From: Candidatus Syntrophopropionicum ammoniitolerans
GTDB taxonomy: Bacteria > Bacillota > Desulfotomaculia > Desulfotomaculales > Pelotomaculaceae
Direction: 5' to 3'
DNA: 64,000 bases
NCBI GenBank assembly: GCA_013201395.1
Contig: JABMJD010000001.1
Coordinates: 1-64,000 of the forward strand
In this document: one piece after another, positions 1-7,820 of the stretch
How the letters are laid out: each line of letters begins with the position of its first letter
Position numbering within the stretch: the stretch's first letter is position 1
Notes under the pieces: model-generated
Told to the model about the DNA's origin: nothing
Databases searched by the model: none
What the model saw: the letters and a program-made list of their open reading frames with translations, nothing else
Made by a program: the position numbers and the translations under genes

Positions 1-1
1 C

Positions 2-409
2 GTTGCAGTACCACTCCCGCTGACAAGGGGACTGAAAGCGCCAATTCTTCATCTGATGCCCGTGATAACGCCCCTGTTGCAGTACCACTCCCGCTGACAA
101 GGGGACTGAAAGACCCTCACCGTCCCCGGAAATAAACGCTTCCTCTTCCGTTGCAGTACCACTCCCGCTGACAAGGGGACTGAAAGCATAAAACATTTTT
201 CTAAGGTTAATATCTAAGCCATTATTGCAGTACCACTCCCGCCGACAAGGGGACTGAAAGCCTCCCAATTAGTACCATTCCAAAGGTACCCCATAGCGTT
301 GCACCGCTAGACCCGCTGGCAAGGGGACTGAAAGTCTATAACACCAGATGATCTGCGATCCTCCATACCCAAGTTGCACCGCTAGACTCGCTGACAAGGG
401 GACTGAAAG
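2..409 (+). CRISPR. CRISPR array 1 (3' tail; 6 repeats visible)
   Basis: Six 37-nt repeats start at 2, 76, 150, 224, 298 and 373, with spacers of 37-38 nt. The first three are identical, beginning GTTGCAGTACCACTCCCGCT and ending GGGGACTGAAAG. The fourth has A for G at position 1 and GCCGAC for GCTGAC. The last two are a different variant beginning GTTGCACCGCTAGAC, close to the array 2 repeat. Degeneration to the right and the GAAAG ending on the + strand put the leader to the left, outside the window, so the array is probably longer than seen. It lies directly upstream of the type III-D effector operon. Confidence 0.97.
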
Positions 410-472
410 CATGGGCCAAAGGGACTGGCTGCAATGCTGTAGATTCTACAGCTGAATCCTAACAATAACCTT

Positions 473-497
473 AGGAGCCTTCAGGCTCCTTTTACTT
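473..497 (+). terminator. Rho-independent terminator after array 1
   Basis: A 7-bp stem AGGAGCC/GGCTCCT with a TTCA loop is followed by TTTACTTT. It sits 64 nt after the last array 1 repeat and would end the pre-crRNA transcript before the effector operon. Confidence 0.75.
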
Positions 498-666
498 TGC
501 CCAAATACAATTTTGGACAAATTTTCTAGGAACCTTTACAAAATTAGCAGGATTTTTACATACATCCCCTTAATACCTAATTATCGACAAATTTGGTATT
601 ATGCCCAATGCAGGTATTTTACTGAAATGATTTCTACAAAATAATTTTTAATAGGAGGCGTTTGCA

Positions 667-1872
667 ATGGCAATGGCGGCAGATCTGATGAATTATCAAA
701 CAGACTTCCTTTTTTTGCTTGTTGGGAGCAATCCTCTACCAAATTTTGTTTCAGCGATGCTGCTGGCAAAAAAGGGTGGCAAGGTTATTTTGCTTCATAC
801 AGCAAAAACAGGCCAAGTGGCGGCAAACTTAAAAGATGCAATCGACCACAGGAAAATGGGGATTACAGTTGAGCCACGGGAAATTGATACTAAATGCAGT
901 GATCGTATCTTGAGGGAAATGGAATCCATATTGGAGGAGATGGGCCGGGAATCCTCTGTGGGACTCAATTACACCGGTGGCACAAAAGCCATGTCTGTCC
1001 ACACCTTTCGAGCTGTTGGCAATGCCTTTGATGAAGCTGTGTTCAGCTATTTAGACGCCCGGGCTCTCTCCCTGGTGATTGATACCAAAGGTGAACTTAC
1101 CAAAGAAATTGGTGTGGGACAGGCTTGCCCTGTAGAGCTAGAGGAAATGCTGGCCCTGCATGGTTTTAGAAGGTATTCATCTAAACAAGAGCTCACCCAG
1201 CCCGATTTTTGCAAGGTCCTGGCGGAGGAAGTAAGCAGCAATATCGAGGCTTATAAGGATTGGAAAAAATGGTTGGAGGGCAGTGAAGGTGAAGCCAACC
1301 GTGGGTGGCTGGAGACATTACCGACAAAAGAGGAATATCCGGAGCTGGCAAAGGTGATAGATGCAATCAGCAAAATATGCGGCGGCAAGCCATCTCCTGA
1401 GCTCTTTGCCAAAGGATTAGGTAAGGATAAGTTAAACAGTTGCAAAGAATTTTTGGGAGGCACATGGCTGGAGGAATATACTTATTGCTCAGTCAGGCAG
1501 TTGGCTGAAGATTTAAATTTAAAGGATCTCACTTTTGGGATAAAGCCAACCCCAAACAGTAAGAAACCCCAAAAATTTGAATCGGATGTGGTTTTTATCC
1601 GGGGCTACCAGCTGTATGTTGTGTCTTGCAAAGCATCAACCAAAAAGAGTTACAGCAAGCTTGGACTTTTTGAAGCCTTTACCAGGGCCCGGCAACTAGG
1701 GGGGGATGAAGCGAGGACAGGCCTTGTCTGTTGTTATGAGGATCCTAAGTCGTTGCAGCAGGAGGTTGAGGAATCCTGGTTTGCAAAAGATGAGGTGAGG
1801 GTTTTTGGGCGGAAGGATCTCCGTAAACTAGAGGATAATTTGCGGCGCTGGATCATGAATGAAGACAACTAG
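667..1872 (+). CDS. CARF-domain PD-(D/E)XK nuclease, Can2/Card1-like (DUF1887 family)
   Basis: This 401-aa protein has an N-terminal Rossmann-like CARF domain (about residues 10-150) with the ligand-loop motif NYTGGTKAMS at 101-110. A C-terminal restriction-endonuclease-like domain (about 250-380) carries D307 in SDVVFIRGYQLYVVSCK and K322. Card1/Can2 proteins are known to be switched on by cyclic oligoadenylate from Cas10 and to cut nucleic acid; that is inferred here. The residue two before the catalytic Lys is Ser320, where Card1 relatives typically have Glu, so chemistry may differ. The start has a clear AGGAGG upstream. It is the first gene of the effector operon and ends 18 nt before cas10. 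Confidence 0.82.
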   Translation: MAMAADLMNYQTDFLFLLVGSNPLPNFVSAMLLAKKGGKVILLHTAKTGQVAANLKDAIDHRKMGITVEPREIDTKCSDRILREMESILEEMGRESSVGLNYTGGTKAMSVHTFRAVGNAFDEAVFSYLDARALSLVIDTKGELTKEIGVGQACPVELEEMLALHGFRRYSSKQELTQPDFCKVLAEEVSSNIEAYKDWKKWLEGSEGEANRGWLETLPTKEEYPELAKVIDAISKICGGKPSPELFAKGLGKDKLNSCKEFLGGTWLEEYTYCSVRQLAEDLNLKDLTFGIKPTPNSKKPQKFESDVVFIRGYQLYVVSCKASTKKSYSKLGLFEAFTRARQLGGDEARTGLVCCYEDPKSLQQEVEESWFAKDEVRVFGRKDLRKLEDNLRRWIMNEDN

Positions 1873-1890
1873 GAAGGGGCTGTGTTTTTG

Positions 1891-3471
1891 ATGCCGTATA
1901 CTCTAACCGTTGTTGATACAAGAGGGATACAAAAATACATTTACGGTACCAACAGTTTGAAGCAAAACGTAGGGGCTTCCTATCTAGTGGATTGTTCCAC
2001 GCGGCATTGGTTGGTGGACTGTCTGCCCTACCCCCATAACGTTATTAATATCGACAAAATTAAGCCGAACGAAAGGATCAATAGGCGAAAGATTGAAGAG
2101 GGAGATTTGGCTGCGGAACTGCTTTATACCGGGGGCGGAAATGCGGCGCTGCTCTTCAAGGACAGGGAATATGCCGTTGAATTTGCCCGTTGCCTGACCC
2201 GCAAGGTACTGCTGGAAGCGCCGGGACTGAATCTAGCTTTGGTCCACAGCGATTTTGACTGGGAAGACCACAATTTGCATGAGGTGCTAGGAGAAACTAT
2301 GGATACACTAGCTGAACGCAAGGCAAATCAAGCCGCGTCAACTCCAATGCTCGGCCAGGGAGTGACAGCGGCTTGTGTTTATACGGGAATGCCGGCAGTG
2401 GGTTATGTAGAGGATCGTTTGATTAGTGCTGAGGCGGCAGCAAAAATAAATGGGGCCCAAAAAGCCAATGAACGCCTGGAGGCTCAACTGAAGGAAGAGC
2501 TGGATTTACGGGGCCACAAGATCCCAATGGATTTTGAGGAACTGGGTCGCACAAGAGGGGAATCGAGTTATATTGCCATTGTTCACTCTGATGGCAATCG
2601 CATGGGTGAGAGAATAACGAACTACCTGAGTGGACATTCGTCCAGCAACCGTTCCCTCATTACAGCCCAGAGGGATTTTTCCTATTCTATTGAGAAAAAT
2701 TTCCGGGAGGCCTTAAAGGAAACCACCAATCAATTAATTGAAGCCATTAGTAACGAAACCCTGGCCGGCATAGAGCTCCGGGAAAATAAGCTGCCCTTTC
2801 GCCCGATTGTTTTTGGCGGTGATGATTTAACCTTTGTTTGCGATGGGCGCCTGGGTTTGTCACTGGCTGTGTATTATCTGCGTAAATTGGCCGAAAAAAG
2901 GTTGGTGGACGACGAGCCTATCTACGCTCGGGCCGGGGTGGCGGTGGTCAAGACCCGTTTTCCTTTTGCCCGGGGCTACGCCCTGGCGGAGGAACTATGT
3001 TCATCAGCAAAAAAACGGGTAACGGAATTAAAAGGCAGGTACAAAAAAGGCGCTATTGCTCTAGACTGGCACTTTGCCACTGGAGGTTTGCTGGATGATT
3101 TGGGGAGCATCAGGAAGCGGGAGTACACTTTGCCGGAAAACAGGTATCTTTACCTGAGACCACTTTCCCTTAACTGTGAGGAGGACTGGCGATCGTGGGC
3201 TAATTTTGAACGGGTTGTTCAGGGATTTCAGAAGGAACCCTGGAAGGATAGGCGCAATAAAGTTAAGGCCCTGCGGGAAATATTGCGCACCGGTTCTCGG
3301 GATGCTGTTGGGTGGTTCTTGAAAGCCCATAGTATAGCAGCAGGGTTGCCGGATATTCCAGAACAGCCGGATATGAAAAGCAAAGGCTGGCAGGGCGAAT
3401 ACTGTGGCTATTTTGATGCTATAGAGGCAATGGATTTTTATATCCCCTTTGAGGGAGGCGAAGGGCAATGA
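1891..3471 (+). CDS. cas10: Type III-D Cas10 (HD-less, GGDD palm domain)
   Basis: This is the large subunit of the type III effector and the probable cyclic oligoadenylate synthetase. The sequence shows the palm motif FGGDDLTF (GGDD at 309-312), an upstream HSDGNRMGE segment near 232 typical of Cas10 palm domains, and an N-terminal VVDTRGIQKYIYGTN typical of III-D/Cmr2-like Cas10. At 526 aa it is short, and I see no N-terminal HD nuclease domain, so it should lack target-activated ssDNA cleavage. The ORF opens at GTG 1882, but ATG 1891 is better spaced from AGGAAGGGG. The stop overlaps the next gene by ATGA. The intact GGDD fits the two CARF effectors in the operon. Confidence 0.9.
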   Translation: MPYTLTVVDTRGIQKYIYGTNSLKQNVGASYLVDCSTRHWLVDCLPYPHNVINIDKIKPNERINRRKIEEGDLAAELLYTGGGNAALLFKDREYAVEFARCLTRKVLLEAPGLNLALVHSDFDWEDHNLHEVLGETMDTLAERKANQAASTPMLGQGVTAACVYTGMPAVGYVEDRLISAEAAAKINGAQKANERLEAQLKEELDLRGHKIPMDFEELGRTRGESSYIAIVHSDGNRMGERITNYLSGHSSSNRSLITAQRDFSYSIEKNFREALKETTNQLIEAISNETLAGIELRENKLPFRPIVFGGDDLTFVCDGRLGLSLAVYYLRKLAEKRLVDDEPIYARAGVAVVKTRFPFARGYALAEELCSSAKKRVTELKGRYKKGAIALDWHFATGGLLDDLGSIRKREYTLPENRYLYLRPLSLNCEEDWRSWANFERVVQGFQKEPWKDRRNKVKALREILRTGSRDAVGWFLKAHSIAAGLPDIPEQPDMKSKGWQGEYCGYFDAIEAMDFYIPFEGGEGQ

Positions 3472-4142
3472 CCAGGTATATTTTGCAAATAAAGCTGGAA
3501 AGTGATGCTGCATTTAGCAGGGGTGATGGTGTTGCGGGTACTGTTGATAGTGAGGTCCAACATGACCAAAATGGGTTCCCTTTTTTAAACGGCAGGACTA
3601 TCAAGGGCCTGCTGGTGCAGGAATGTGCCGATATTTTGGCCTCCTTGTCCAAAAACAGAAGCCAATGGGAGCAGCATGCCCAGCGCTTATTTGGTGCGCC
3701 CGGCAACTTGCCCGGTGACGGCGCGATAATGACGATTGGTAGTGCCCTTTTGCCGGAAGACCTTAGGCTGATGATGGCTGCTAAAGGTGACATTGACGAA
3801 GATGGGGGAGGAAGAATCAAGCCTACGGAAATGCTGGATTTGTTTACTGATATAAGAAACCAGACAGCGATAGATGACAGCGGTGTAGCCAGAGATGGGA
3901 GCTTGCGCCGGATAAGGGTAATTCTAAGAAAGACATTCTTCGAAGCGGAACTGGCTTTTATTCTTCAGCCCACAGATCATGATTTGGCCCTGCTGGCAGC
4001 TTGCATCAAGGCCTTCCGGCGTGCAGGTACAGGTATCACCAGGGGATTGGGACGGCTTAGTGCGGAGCTCCTGGATCAGGAGCTCCAGCCTGTAACTGAG
4101 TGCTACTTTGAAAAATTCCTAAAGGAGGTGCATGAGGTATGA
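3468..4142 (+). CDS. Csm3-like Cas7 RAMP subunit
   Basis: This 224-aa single-RAMP protein is a likely backbone subunit of the III-D complex. Its N-terminus aligns with Csm3: TVDSEVQHDQNGFPFLNGRT corresponds to the Csm3 stretch holding the catalytic Asp, which makes Asp27 the probable target-RNA cleavage residue. The glycine-rich C-terminal stretch RAGTGITRGLGRLSAELL matches the RAMP G-loop. The start overlaps the cas10 stop and its own stop overlaps csx10, both by ATGA, which indicates tight translational coupling. It is one of at least three Cas7-type proteins encoded in this operon. Confidence 0.85.
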   Translation: MTRYILQIKLESDAAFSRGDGVAGTVDSEVQHDQNGFPFLNGRTIKGLLVQECADILASLSKNRSQWEQHAQRLFGAPGNLPGDGAIMTIGSALLPEDLRLMMAAKGDIDEDGGGRIKPTEMLDLFTDIRNQTAIDDSGVARDGSLRRIRVILRKTFFEAELAFILQPTDHDLALLAACIKAFRRAGTGITRGLGRLSAELLDQELQPVTECYFEKFLKEVHEV

Positions 4143-5704
4143 CGGCATTGTCCTACCAGATCCATCTACTAAGTCCTTTGCTGGCCACACAACTAAGTGC
4201 AGGTGAGGAAAACAGCTCCCAGTCTTTTAGCTTTATTCCCGGGAGCATGCTGCGCGGCGCCTTGATCAATTTATATCTGCGAGAGCATCAGGCGCATGGA
4301 AGTGAAGCCGGTGACCCGGTCCAGGATCTTGATCCTGATTGCCGCAGGCTTTTCTTTGGGGGCACAAACTGTTATTTAAACGCCTACCCGGTTGATAATA
4401 GCCTTCACCGCACCATACCCAAACCCCTTTCCTGGTACATGGACAAGGAAGAGCTAGAGCTGGATGGTGATGGAGGGGGCACTATCTATGATTTTGCAGT
4501 AGAGAAAAAAAGCTTCCGAGGTTTTCGATCTTGCCCGGGAGAGTTTTATTCCTTACGTGAAGGTGAAGACAAAGCCTCCCTAGTTAAAACCAGCCGCAGC
4601 CTGTCAATGCACAACGCCAACGAAAAACGTCTGATCCGGCTGAGGGACAAAAGTACAGTTTTCCGTTATGAAGCTATTGGGGAAGGACAAATTTTCGGCG
4701 GTGTTATTGTTTCCAAGAGCAAGAAGGACCTGGAGCTGCTGAAGTCAATGATGGATAACAGGCAGATTGCTATCGGAGGCTCTAGAAGCGCCGGTTACGG
4801 CCAGATCATTTTTAAAAAAATGGAGATTAACTCTAGCTGTTGCGAGTACCGGCAAAACCCACAGCAGGAGGGGGAGCTAACTGTGTTGACCCTGCTCAGC
4901 GATCTAATTTGCCGGGATGAAAATGGACATTATACGACAAACCTGGATGAAATCCTCAATTGTAAACATATCCGTGCCTACCAGGCAATGAAAATCACCG
5001 GGGGGTTTAACCGCAAATGGGGTTTGCCCCTGGTTCAAGTCCCTGCTATACAAGCCGGAAGCGTTTTTGTATACCGGGCCGGGGATATTGATCAGAACCT
5101 TCTTAATAAATACCATGCTGAGGGTATCGGGGAACGCCGGGAGGACGGTTTTGGCCGTATTGCCGTTAATTTAAACAGGCATGAGACCCTGGCCAAAGGT
5201 ATAGAAAGCAGGCCCTATCAGTTTTCACAGGAGGAGCTTTCATCTTTATCAGATGAAAGCAAGAAATTGGCCGAGAGACTGGCAGCCAGGCGCCTAAAAA
5301 AAACGCTGGACAGGCAGCTGTTGGCGGCCATAGGCCGTTTAGACGACATATCTTTCCCACCGGAGAAAGCCCAGCTAAACCGCCTGAGGGAGATAGTAAA
5401 GCAGGCCTGGTGGCAGGGGAAGGGGGAAATTATCACCGCCTACCTGAATGATCTTAGTCCTACAGCCGCCATGCAATTGGATCGTGCCCGGATGATGAAT
5501 ATAAAATTTTCTTCCTGGCTGAAGGCTGGTATTGAAAAAGAAAAAATATGGAGCGACTATTTTAAAATAGAATCAAGGCTTGTCTCCATTGCGGGTATAG
5601 AGGCAGAGGTTACAAATGAAATAAAATTAGAATATACAGCACGATTGCTAGAGGCATTGCTGAAAAAAAATGTAAAAGGATTGCAGGAGGGAGGTGCCTT
5701 ATGA
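4139..5704 (+). CDS. csx10: Csx10-like Cas5 RAMP protein with helical C-terminal extension
   Basis: This 521-aa RAMP protein begins with a beta-rich RAMP half; FSFIPGSMLRGALINLYLRE near residue 36 is the usual Csx10 loop, and two glycine-rich segments follow (IAIGGSRSAGYGQIIF, GIGERREDGFGRIAV). From about residue 365 the protein becomes Lys/Glu/Leu-rich and predicted helical (SKKLAERLAARRLKKTLDRQ). In the type III-D variant studied from Synechocystis, Cas5 and Cas11 are fused; the helical tail may play the Cas11 role because no separate csm2 gene is present. That is inference. Csx10 is a marker of type III-D. It overlaps both neighbours by 4 nt. Confidence 0.78.
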   Translation: MTALSYQIHLLSPLLATQLSAGEENSSQSFSFIPGSMLRGALINLYLREHQAHGSEAGDPVQDLDPDCRRLFFGGTNCYLNAYPVDNSLHRTIPKPLSWYMDKEELELDGDGGGTIYDFAVEKKSFRGFRSCPGEFYSLREGEDKASLVKTSRSLSMHNANEKRLIRLRDKSTVFRYEAIGEGQIFGGVIVSKSKKDLELLKSMMDNRQIAIGGSRSAGYGQIIFKKMEINSSCCEYRQNPQQEGELTVLTLLSDLICRDENGHYTTNLDEILNCKHIRAYQAMKITGGFNRKWGLPLVQVPAIQAGSVFVYRAGDIDQNLLNKYHAEGIGERREDGFGRIAVNLNRHETLAKGIESRPYQFSQEELSSLSDESKKLAERLAARRLKKTLDRQLLAAIGRLDDISFPPEKAQLNRLREIVKQAWWQGKGEIITAYLNDLSPTAAMQLDRARMMNIKFSSWLKAGIEKEKIWSDYFKIESRLVSIAGIEAEVTNEIKLEYTARLLEALLKKNVKGLQEGGAL

Positions 5705-7200
5705 GCGCGCGGTGGCGGGATTCTCGTAAAATCCAGGAGCGTGTTCTGGTTAAGGGCAAACTGATTTTGGAAACGCCGGCTTTGTTGGGCAGCGGGGACG
5801 CGGAGGGGCTTGCAGATATGCCTTTGCTTGTCGACCCGCTGGAAGGCAGGGCCCTGTTGACTGGTTCGTCTCTTGCAGGTGCCTTGCGTAATTATCTGCG
5901 CCGGTATGACGAAAGTTTGGCGGAAACTGTCTTTGGTGGCCAGGTGTCCGACAAGTCGCGAAGCACAGGCGGACAATGGTCGGGCAGCCTATCGCCCGTG
6001 GCATCAAACGATAGCGTAATACAAGGTTACCGTAACAGTTTGCTGTTTGTGGACGATGGGCTGGGCGACAAGGGTGTGGTGAAGGTGGAACTGCGTGACG
6101 GCGTGGCTGTTGATCCCCGCACCCGAATAGCCGTGGATAAAGCCAAATATGATCTGGAGCTTTTGGCAGCCGGAGCATCTTTTAAAATTTCTTTTGAACT
6201 GCTGGTGCTACGGGGAGACATGGGAGAAAGGTTAATCAAAGGTTTGGCCCAAGCCTTGCAAGGGCTGGGTAAAGGGGAAATCCCACTTGGCGGCAAAAAG
6301 AGCCGGGGGTTCGGCCGCTGTAAGGTTACTAGCTGGCAGGTGGTTCGTTATGACCTGACCAGGCCGGAAGGCATGCTGGCCTGGCTGGCAAATGATTTAA
6401 CCCATTGCCGCAAGGGTGCCGATATTGCCGGCCTGTTGGGAGTTAGCAATATGGAAGAACTGGTTTCCGACAATTTTACCCTGCAGGCTTCATTTACTAT
6501 CAATGGTTCACTGCTGTCCTGTTCGCCGGGGCAGATTGGCTTGTCCCCGGATGGCAGCAATGAATCTAGACGGGTGGCTGCCTGCCTGCCGGATATGGTA
6601 CACCTGCATTCCTGGCGGAATGAAGATCACTATGTACCTGTTGTCAGTGGTACTAGCCTGGCGGGGGCCTTGCGTTCCCGAGCTGTCAAAATTGCCAATA
6701 CTCTCGGAAAAGATGGCTATGCAATAACAGATAGCCTGTTTGGTTACCGGCGCAAAAACCAAGAGGATGAGGCACCGCCTACTGCCAGTCGCCTATGGGT
6801 GGAAGAGGCGGTCATTCAAAATCCCTTAATGCTGGTACAAAGCAGGATAATTATCGACCGTTTTACTGGAGGGGCATACCCTACAGCTCTTTTTGATCAG
6901 CAGCCTGTATTTGGCAAAGGTGATACGTCATTTGAAATAAAGCTGAGCTTGGACAGGCCTGAGGATTATGAAATCGGCCTACTGTTGCTGCTTTTAAAGG
7001 ACCTGTGGACTGGTGATCTTCCTTTGGGCGGTGAAAGTGCTGTAGGGCGGGGTCGGCTAAAGGGGAAAGAGGCCAGACTGGTTTATGCAGGTGAGCAATG
7101 GGAGATTAAGCAGACCCCAGGGGAGAAAGTTACAGTAAAAAAGGGTGATGCGGACAAGTTGGAGGAATTTGTCCAGAGCCTCGGGAGGTTGGGAAGTTGA
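5701..7200 (+). CDS. Double Cas7 (two fused Csm3-like RAMP domains)
   Basis: This 499-aa protein consists of two consecutive RAMP domains. Domain 1 (about 12-215) has ADMPLLVDPLEGRALLTGSS, where Asp39 matches the Csm3 catalytic Asp, and the G-loop EIPLGGKKSRGFGRC. Domain 2 (about 265-470) has PDMVHLHSWRNEDHYVPVVS followed by GTSLAGALR and a second loop LPLGGESAVGRGRL. A tandem Cas7 is a known feature of III-D2/III-Dv complexes. Two retained acidic positions suggest this subunit could contribute two target-RNA cleavage sites. It overlaps csx10 upstream and csx19 downstream by 4 nt each. Confidence 0.83.
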   Translation: MSARWRDSRKIQERVLVKGKLILETPALLGSGDAEGLADMPLLVDPLEGRALLTGSSLAGALRNYLRRYDESLAETVFGGQVSDKSRSTGGQWSGSLSPVASNDSVIQGYRNSLLFVDDGLGDKGVVKVELRDGVAVDPRTRIAVDKAKYDLELLAAGASFKISFELLVLRGDMGERLIKGLAQALQGLGKGEIPLGGKKSRGFGRCKVTSWQVVRYDLTRPEGMLAWLANDLTHCRKGADIAGLLGVSNMEELVSDNFTLQASFTINGSLLSCSPGQIGLSPDGSNESRRVAACLPDMVHLHSWRNEDHYVPVVSGTSLAGALRSRAVKIANTLGKDGYAITDSLFGYRRKNQEDEAPPTASRLWVEEAVIQNPLMLVQSRIIIDRFTGGAYPTALFDQQPVFGKGDTSFEIKLSLDRPEDYEIGLLLLLLKDLWTGDLPLGGESAVGRGRLKGKEARLVYAGEQWEIKQTPGEKVTVKKGDADKLEEFVQSLGRLGS

Positions 7201-7820
7201 AACAGGTGGATCATTGGAAATGTAATACGGCACCTCTTTGTATTGATGGTTTTGCGTCCGACCCGGTGGGCTGGTTTAGTGGGCATTGTGTGCAGGGCCA
7301 AAAAGCCCTATTCCTTGCCCACGCTGATGATGGTGTCATCTGGGGCCGGCAAGAGGACAACCTGTTGACTACTTCAAGCCGGTTGTTCCAGCACTACAAG
7401 CCTTCACCCCCGTTGAGAGCAAACACCTTGCAGAATGCCCGTTTGTTTTGTGAAACTGAGGAGGTCCGGGTGTGGCGTAGTGAAGGGGGATTCCAGGCTT
7501 GCCGATTGACCGATAGGTTAGATGAAAACGCTGATTCATTTGATGAAGAGCAGATTCTCTGGGGTACCCGGATCGAGGATGTAGACAGGGAACACGGCTT
7601 CACCCTGGTAGCAGACGGGAGACAGAGATTTCGGCATGGGGTGCCCTTAAATATCCCCCCAGCGTGTTTTGGTGACAAACAAGGCTATAGACCATTGCGG
7701 TTAATTCTGCGACACTATTTGACCTACAGCAAAGATGGCTGTGCCCGGGTCTACCTTAGCCGCCTGGTGGGCCTGCGCTGGAACCCATTGGACGGACAGA
7801 AAGGAGATATGCGTAAATGA
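7197..7820 (+). CDS. csx19: Csx19-like type III-D accessory subunit (TIGR03984-like)
   Basis: This 207-aa protein resembles Csx19, a small subunit found in type III-D complexes. Supporting stretches are VWRSEGGFQACRL, EEQILWGTR, a GFTLVADGRQRFRHGVPL segment and the C-terminal RPLRLILRHYLTYSKDGCAR. It is somewhat longer than the usual roughly 150-190 aa. The start is TTG overlapping the upstream stop (TTGA). It contains no RAMP G-loop and no recognisable catalytic motif, consistent with a structural role. I recognise the family by pattern, not by search. Confidence 0.72.
   Translation: MKQVDHWKCNTAPLCIDGFASDPVGWFSGHCVQGQKALFLAHADDGVIWGRQEDNLLTTSSRLFQHYKPSPPLRANTLQNARLFCETEEVRVWRSEGGFQACRLTDRLDENADSFDEEQILWGTRIEDVDREHGFTLVADGRQRFRHGVPLNIPPACFGDKQGYRPLRLILRHYLTYSKDGCARVYLSRLVGLRWNPLDGQKGDMRK

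Noticed and set aside
3061-3820. Two long minus-strand ORFs opposite cas10/cas7
   Set aside because: They are shadows of strongly supported plus-strand genes and have no family features.
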